From positions 62,001 to 126,000 of the forward strand of contig JAZRFM010000030.1 in the NCBI GenBank assembly GCA_045661345.1: a stretch of 64,000 bases of DNA, written 5' to 3'. The DNA comes from RUG12461 sp045661345. Lineage in GTDB: Bacteria > Bacillota > Clostridia > Lachnospirales > Lachnospiraceae. Below the pieces are notes generated by a model. It ran no database searches, was not told where the DNA came from, and saw nothing but the letters and a program-made list of their open reading frames with translations. Position numbers and translations under genes: made by a program. Of the stretch, positions 59,778 to 64,000 are shown piece by piece; position 1 is the first letter of the stretch, and each line of letters opens with the position of its first letter.

Positions 59778-60510
59778 CGTTCCGCTGTATCCCGGAGAAA
59801 GAGTGGATGATCTGGAGCGAAACAGGCTCCTCATCATACAGAATCCGGATCGTTTCTGCTTCGGGATGGATGCGGTTTTGCTTTCCGGCTTTGTCTCAAT
59901 CCGCGAGGGAGAGGATACGATTGATCTCGGAACCGGAAACGGCATTCTGCCGCTGCTCCTTTCCGCAAAAACAACAGGACGTACCTTTACGGGTCTGGAG
60001 ATTCAGGATGAAAACGTGGAATTGGCAGAACGGTCAGTTCGTTTGAATGATCTTTCGGACCGGATTCATATCCGCAAGGGAGATATTAAGGAAGCGGCAG
60101 AGTTGTTCGGTGCGGCTTCTTTTGATGTGGTGGTGACAAATCCCCCTTATATGAAGGGAGATCACGGTCTGCCGAATCCGGATGATGCGAAAGCCATCGC
60201 ACGGCACGAGATTTGCTGCACGCTGGAGGATGTTCTGCAGGTGAGCAGGAAGCTTTTAAAGGAGGGCGGGCGCTTCTTTATGGTCCACAGACCATTCCGC
60301 CTCCCGGAGATTTTCTGCAGGATGAGTCATCATGGGATAGAGCCGAAGCGAATGAGGCTGGTGTATCCGGATGTAAAGAAAGAACCGAATATGGTACTGA
60401 TTGAGGGCAGATCCGGCGGAAAGCCATATCTTACCGTGGAAAAACCCCTGATCGTATGGAAGGAAAAAGATGTGTATACAGAGGAAATGAAGGAGTTGTA
60501 CGGCTTTTAA
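59758..60510 (+). CDS. trmN6: tRNA1(Val) (adenine-37 N6)-methyltransferase-like TrmN6
   Basis: 250 residues from a TTG with an AGAGGAG ribosome site, overlapping ricT by 20 nt. SAM motif TIDLGTGNGILPLLL and catalytic NPPY (VVTNPPYMKGDHG). It begins with NRLLIIQNPDRFCFGMDAVLLSGF, typical of the YfiC/TrmN6 group. It methylates adenine in tRNA in known members. Normal neighbour of ricT and rsmI. Confidence 0.92.
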   Translation: MQRLRNDVPLYPGERVDDLERNRLLIIQNPDRFCFGMDAVLLSGFVSIREGEDTIDLGTGNGILPLLLSAKTTGRTFTGLEIQDENVELAERSVRLNDLSDRIHIRKGDIKEAAELFGAASFDVVVTNPPYMKGDHGLPNPDDAKAIARHEICCTLEDVLQVSRKLLKEGGRFFMVHRPFRLPEIFCRMSHHGIEPKRMRLVYPDVKKEPNMVLIEGRSGGKPYLTVEKPLIVWKEKDVYTEEMKELYGF

Positions 60511-60522
60511 GGAGGATGAGGA

Positions 60523-61329
60523 ATGTTTAATGACATTCATTTGGGACCGTTGACGTTTCATATGTATGGACTGATGATAGCGGTCGGGTTTCTTGCCGCA
60601 CTGTATCTTTGTATCCGACGGGGGAAAAAGAGAGGATTCTCGGAGGATATCTTTTGGGGGATTTTTGTTTGTGCCATCATCGGAGGCGTGGTGGGAAGCA
60701 AGCTTCTGTATATCCTGATCGCACTCCCCCAGATCATCAAAAATCCGTCCATACTGCTGGACTTCCGCAATGGTTTTGTGATCTATGGCGGCATTTTGGG
60801 CGGTCTGTTCGCAAGCTATGTCTATCTGCGGATCAAAAAACAGAAATTCCTGCCCTATTTTGATATGGTCATGCCCTCGGTAGCGCTGGCACAGGGATTC
60901 GGCAGACTTGGCTGCTTTTTTGCAGGCTGCTGCTACGGGCGGGAGACAGACGGCCCGTTTCATATCGTATTCACGCACTCCGATTTTGCGCCAAATAACG
61001 TGCCCCTGATACCGACCCAGCTGATGAGCAGCGCCGGAGATTTTTTGATTTCGCTGACATTGGTTCTGTTTGCAGCCAAAAATCCAAAGAAGGGCCGTGT
61101 CGGCTCCCTTTATCTGATTCTTTACGGGGTCGGACGGTTTGTCGTTGAGTTTTTCCGTGGGGATCCGCGGGGATCTGTGGGTGTTCTGTCCACCTCCCAG
61201 GCGATCTCGCTTGTAATCGTTGCAGCCGGGGTTGTGCTGTTTTTCCTGTTACCGAAGCTAGCCGGAATATCCGGGACAGAAGTCGTGTCTGATGAGACAC
61301 CGGACAAAAAAGACGGGGAAACCGAATGA
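60523..61329 (+). CDS. lgt: Prolipoprotein diacylglyceryl transferase
   Basis: 268 residues with about seven membrane helices and the Lgt signature GRLGCFFAGCCYGRETDGPF; the start region LGPLTFHMYGLM and C-terminal YGVGRFVVEFFRGD are also typical. It attaches diacylglycerol to lipobox cysteines, serving the lipoproteins seen at 9.2 and 50.1 kb. An AAGGAGG ribosome site precedes it; the stop overlaps rsmI (ATGA). Confidence 0.96.
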   Translation: MFNDIHLGPLTFHMYGLMIAVGFLAALYLCIRRGKKRGFSEDIFWGIFVCAIIGGVVGSKLLYILIALPQIIKNPSILLDFRNGFVIYGGILGGLFASYVYLRIKKQKFLPYFDMVMPSVALAQGFGRLGCFFAGCCYGRETDGPFHIVFTHSDFAPNNVPLIPTQLMSSAGDFLISLTLVLFAAKNPKKGRVGSLYLILYGVGRFVVEFFRGDPRGSVGVLSTSQAISLVIVAAGVVLFFLLPKLAGISGTEVVSDETPDKKDGETE

Positions 61330-62186
61330 GCGGGATATTGTACCTTTGTGCGACACCCATCGGGAATCTCGAGGATATCACGTATCGGGTTGTACGGATC
61401 CTGAAGGAAGCGGATCTGATTGCGGCGGAGGATACAAGAAATGCCAAAAAACTGTTGAACCACTTTGAGATTCATACGCCTTTGACCAGCTATCATGAGT
61501 ATAACCGGGTGGAAAAGGCGCATGAGCTGATAGAGCAGCTTCTGGCGGGCAAAAACATTGCCCTCATTACGGATGCCGGGACGCCGGGCATTTCGGATCC
61601 GGGGGAGGTATTGGCGGAGTTTGCCCTTGAGCAGGGGATCACAGTCACAAGCCTTCCCGGCGCATCTGCCTCCGTCACGGCTCTTTCCGTTTCCGGTCAG
61701 AATACCAGACGCTTTGTATTTGAGGGATTTCTGCCCGGCGAAAAAAAGGAACGCCGCTTTCTGCTGGAGGCGCTCCGGGAAGAAACACGGACGATCGTCC
61801 TTTATGAATCCCCTCATCATCTGTGGAAAACCCTGCAGGATCTCTATGGGACGCTGGGAGACCGCTCCGTCACAATTTGTCGTGAATTAACAAAAATTCA
61901 CGAGGAAATCAGAAAAACGACATTATCTGATGTCATAAATTATTATAAAGACAACGAACCACGGGGAGAGTATGTGCTTGTTCTGGCCGGCGCCGACAAA
62001 AAGGAGCTTCTTCAGAAGCAGCAGGAACAATACCGTGATCTTTCCATGGAGGCGCATGTCGCGCAATATGAAGCTGCCGGCATGGATCGAAAGGAAGCCA
62101 TGAAGGCAGTCGCAAAGGACCGCGGGATCGGAAAGCGGGAAGTATATCAGGCTCTTTGCGGCAAAGAAGGGATAGAACATGAGTGA
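61326..62186 (+). CDS. rsmI: 16S rRNA (cytidine-1402 2'-O) methyltransferase RsmI
   Basis: 286 residues. Tetrapyrrole-methylase fold: LYLCATPIGNLEDITYRVV, AAEDTRNAKKLL, ALITDAGTPGISDPG and SLPGASASVTAL. The C-terminal part (EKKERRFLLEAL, YESPHHLWKTL) is standard. It modifies C1402 of 16S rRNA. Overlaps lgt and the MATE gene at its ends. Confidence 0.96.
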   Translation: MSGILYLCATPIGNLEDITYRVVRILKEADLIAAEDTRNAKKLLNHFEIHTPLTSYHEYNRVEKAHELIEQLLAGKNIALITDAGTPGISDPGEVLAEFALEQGITVTSLPGASASVTALSVSGQNTRRFVFEGFLPGEKKERRFLLEALREETRTIVLYESPHHLWKTLQDLYGTLGDRSVTICRELTKIHEEIRKTTLSDVINYYKDNEPRGEYVLVLAGADKKELLQKQQEQYRDLSMEAHVAQYEAAGMDRKEAMKAVAKDRGIGKREVYQALCGKEGIEHE

Positions 62187-63549
62187 AGCCGTGCAAACGG
62201 AAAACAAAATGGGGGTCATGCCCGTAAAAAAGCTGATCGTGACCATGTCGCTTCCGATGATGATCTCGATGCTGGTACAGGCATTATACAACATTGTAGA
62301 CAGTATCTTTGTGTCGCAGATTAATGAGAATGCGTTAACGGCGGTGACGCTGGCTTTCCCCATGCAGATGCTGGTCATCAGCTTCGGCGGCGGTACGGGG
62401 GTAGGGATCAATGCGCTGCTTAGCAAGGCACTGGGAGAAAGGCGTTTCGACCGGGCAGACAAGGCTGCAAATACCGGCATTTTTCTGACGGCAATCCATT
62501 ATGCGGGGTTTTTGCTGCTGGGCCTGTTTGCGGCAGGTCCCTTTATCCGCAGTCAGACGCAGGATCCCGAGATCATTACCTACGGCACCTCCTATCTTTC
62601 CATTGTACTGATCCTTTCCTTCGGTGCATTCACGCAGATCCTCTTTGAGCGGCTGCTCCAGTCCACCGGTAAAACCTTTCAAAGCATGATTACACAGATC
62701 ACGGGAGCTGTGATCAACATTATCCTGGATCCCATTCTGATCTTCGGATTGTTTGGCATGCCGAAACTCGGTGTTTCCGGTGCGGGCTATGCGACAATCT
62801 TCGGCCAGATGACAGCCGGCATCCTGGCGATCATCTTTAACATCCGGATGAACAAAGAGATCCATTTCAAACTGAAGCTGATCTTCCATCCGGACAGGTG
62901 GACCATCGGCAGAATCTATGCGGTGGGGATTCCGTCTATTCTGATGATGTCCATCGGTTCTGTCATGACATATCTGATGAATCGGATATTGATCGTTTTT
63001 TCCACGACGGCAACGGCGGTTTTCGGCGTATACTTCAAGCTTCAGAGCTTCTTCTTTATGCCTGTCTTCGGTCTGAACAACGGCCTGATCCCGGTACTTG
63101 CCTATAATTACGGTGCAAAAAAGAGAGCACGCATCCAGGAAGCGCTGCGATTTTCGGTCATGCTGGCTTTCTTTATCATGGTGGCCGGTATGACGGTGTT
63201 TTTTCTGATCCCCGATAAACTGCTGGATCTCTTCAATGCTTCGGAAGCCATGAAACAGATTGGGATTCCTGCGCTCAGGACGATAGCGATCCATTTTCCC
63301 ATCGCCGGGATTTCCATTGCCCTCGGATCCACGTTTCAGGCCTTCAGCAAAAGCATATACGCCCTGGTGATCTCAGTGAGCCGGCAGCTGGTGGTGCTGA
63401 TCCCGGCAGCCTATCTGCTGTCACTGACAGGCATGCTGCATCTCGTTTGGTGGTCGTTCCCGATTGCGGAAGTGGTTTCGCTTCTGCTTTCCATCTATTT
63501 TTACACCCGGATCAGGAAGGGAATACTGGAGCATCTCGAGAAAGACTGA
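62179..63549 (+). CDS. MATE-family efflux transporter
   Basis: 456 residues with twelve membrane helices. The N-half has SLPMMISMLVQALYNIVDSIFV and GGGTGVGINALLSKALGERR, the C-half PVFGLNNGLIPVLAYNYGAKK, which are MATE signatures. It likely exchanges Na+ or H+ for organic cations or drugs; the substrate is unknown. It starts 8 nt inside rsmI, so it is coupled to the rRNA methylase gene. Confidence 0.94.
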   Translation: MSEAVQTENKMGVMPVKKLIVTMSLPMMISMLVQALYNIVDSIFVSQINENALTAVTLAFPMQMLVISFGGGTGVGINALLSKALGERRFDRADKAANTGIFLTAIHYAGFLLLGLFAAGPFIRSQTQDPEIITYGTSYLSIVLILSFGAFTQILFERLLQSTGKTFQSMITQITGAVINIILDPILIFGLFGMPKLGVSGAGYATIFGQMTAGILAIIFNIRMNKEIHFKLKLIFHPDRWTIGRIYAVGIPSILMMSIGSVMTYLMNRILIVFSTTATAVFGVYFKLQSFFFMPVFGLNNGLIPVLAYNYGAKKRARIQEALRFSVMLAFFIMVAGMTVFFLIPDKLLDLFNASEAMKQIGIPALRTIAIHFPIAGISIALGSTFQAFSKSIYALVISVSRQLVVLIPAAYLLSLTGMLHLVWWSFPIAEVVSLLLSIYFYTRIRKGILEHLEKD

Positions 63550-63585
63550 TGCACGCATAGGCAGGAAATATGGTAGGATGTAGCT

Positions 63586-64000
63586 ATGGCTGAATTTCGA
63601 GTTTCCTTAAAAAAAGTGGTGGATGATTCTTATGATATTGCAATCGGCACGGATCTGACCGAAACCCTGAAAGGGGATCTTTGCGCGGGTCTGATGGGAA
63701 AGATCAGACGGTTTGCGGTGGTTACCGATGATCTCGTGAAACCGCTGTATGCGGACAGAATCGTGGCTGCTCTATCCGGAGAAGGATTTGAGACGAAGCT
63801 CTATGTGATCCCCCACGGCGAAAAGAATAAGACCCGGGAAAGCAAGGCGAAGCTGGAGGATGCCATGTTATCCGACGGATTCCGAAGGGATTGTGCCGTG
63901 ATTGCCGTTGGCGGGGGTGTGGTGACGGATCTCGCCGGATTTACGGCGGGGACATTTGGCCGGGGCGTTCCGTTTCTCAATTACGCTACGACCCTGCTGG
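63586..64000 (+). CDS. aroB: 3-dehydroquinate synthase, 3' truncated by the window edge
   Basis: 138 residues are visible from the ATG at 63586. It starts MAEFRVSLKKVVDDSYDIAIG. It contains the NAD-binding and substrate motif AVGGGVVTDLAGFTAGTFGRG, and the frame reaches the window end at NYATTLL. It catalyses the second step of the shikimate pathway. The rest of the gene is outside the window. A TAGGAT ending 6 nt before the ATG resembles a -10 box. Confidence 0.93.
   Translation, partial: MAEFRVSLKKVVDDSYDIAIGTDLTETLKGDLCAGLMGKIRRFAVVTDDLVKPLYADRIVAALSGEGFETKLYVIPHGEKNKTRESKAKLEDAMLSDGFRRDCAVIAVGGGVVTDLAGFTAGTFGRGVPFLNYATTLL

Overview
The window is the replication-origin region of a Clostridia chromosome, most likely Lachnospiraceae. 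The evidence is the gene order rpmH-rnpA-yidD-yidC-jag-mnmE-mnmG-rsmG-parA-parB on one side and dnaA-dnaN-S4-recF-gyrB-gyrA on the other, the presence of DUF4446 and DUF3881 genes, a yaaO/yaaR/holB/ricT cluster, and moderate GC content. Four DnaA-box matches sit between dnaA and rpmH (25396-25457), and another lies between dnaA and dnaN. Two perfect parS sites lie about 10.6 kb to the right. Genes left of the origin are mostly on the minus strand and genes right of it mostly on the plus strand, as expected for transcription co-directional with the forks. No rRNA, IS element, prophage or CRISPR array was seen.

Left arm, 1-16.7 kb: a 5'-truncated APC-permease/histidine-kinase/receiver fusion, a decayed PD-(D/E)XK transposase-type nuclease, a MutS-like ATPase, a gamma-carbonic-anhydrase-like protein, a fusion of a MetH-activation-like domain with a DUF4445 ASKHA ATPase, and a six-gene minus-strand operon (fumarase beta, MacA-like adaptor, MacB-like ATPase and permease, MetQ-like lipoprotein, large secreted repeat protein). 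Fumarase alpha is coupled to gyrA and is separated from fumarase beta by an antisense diguanylate cyclase gene. 16.7-25.2 kb is the core dnaA-to-gyrA replication operon.

Right arm, 25.5-40.3 kb: ribosomal protein L34, RNase P protein, membrane insertase, tRNA-modification and chromosome-partition genes, with a DegS/DegU-like two-component system next to the parS sites. 40.3-50.9 kb: tRNA-Arg(CCT), rubrerythrin and superoxide dismutase, a Pro-Glu-repeat membrane protein, tRNA-Lys(CTT), a run of lineage-type membrane proteins (Cys-motif protein, zinc-ribbon protein, large polytopic protein), surE, an HdeD-like protein, a K+ channel, a spermidine-synthase-fold protein and a lipoprotein. 50.9-64 kb: trmB, a D,D-carboxypeptidase, an AbiEi/AbiEii-like pair whose second member lacks the usual nucleotidyltransferase motifs, then decarboxylase-like, guanylate-kinase-like, yaaR, holB, ricT, trmN6, lgt, rsmI, a MATE transporter and the start of aroB.

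The least ordinary items are the AbiE-like pair joined by stop/start overlaps to the yaaO-holB housekeeping cluster, the MetH-activation/DUF4445 fusion, the permease-kinase fusion, the split fumarase locus, several strong promoters placed so close to the start codon that near-leaderless mRNAs are predicted, and an unexplained 375-nt leader with an intrinsic-terminator hairpin before the 49.4 kb gene. All identifications are from reading the sequence; no database search was run.
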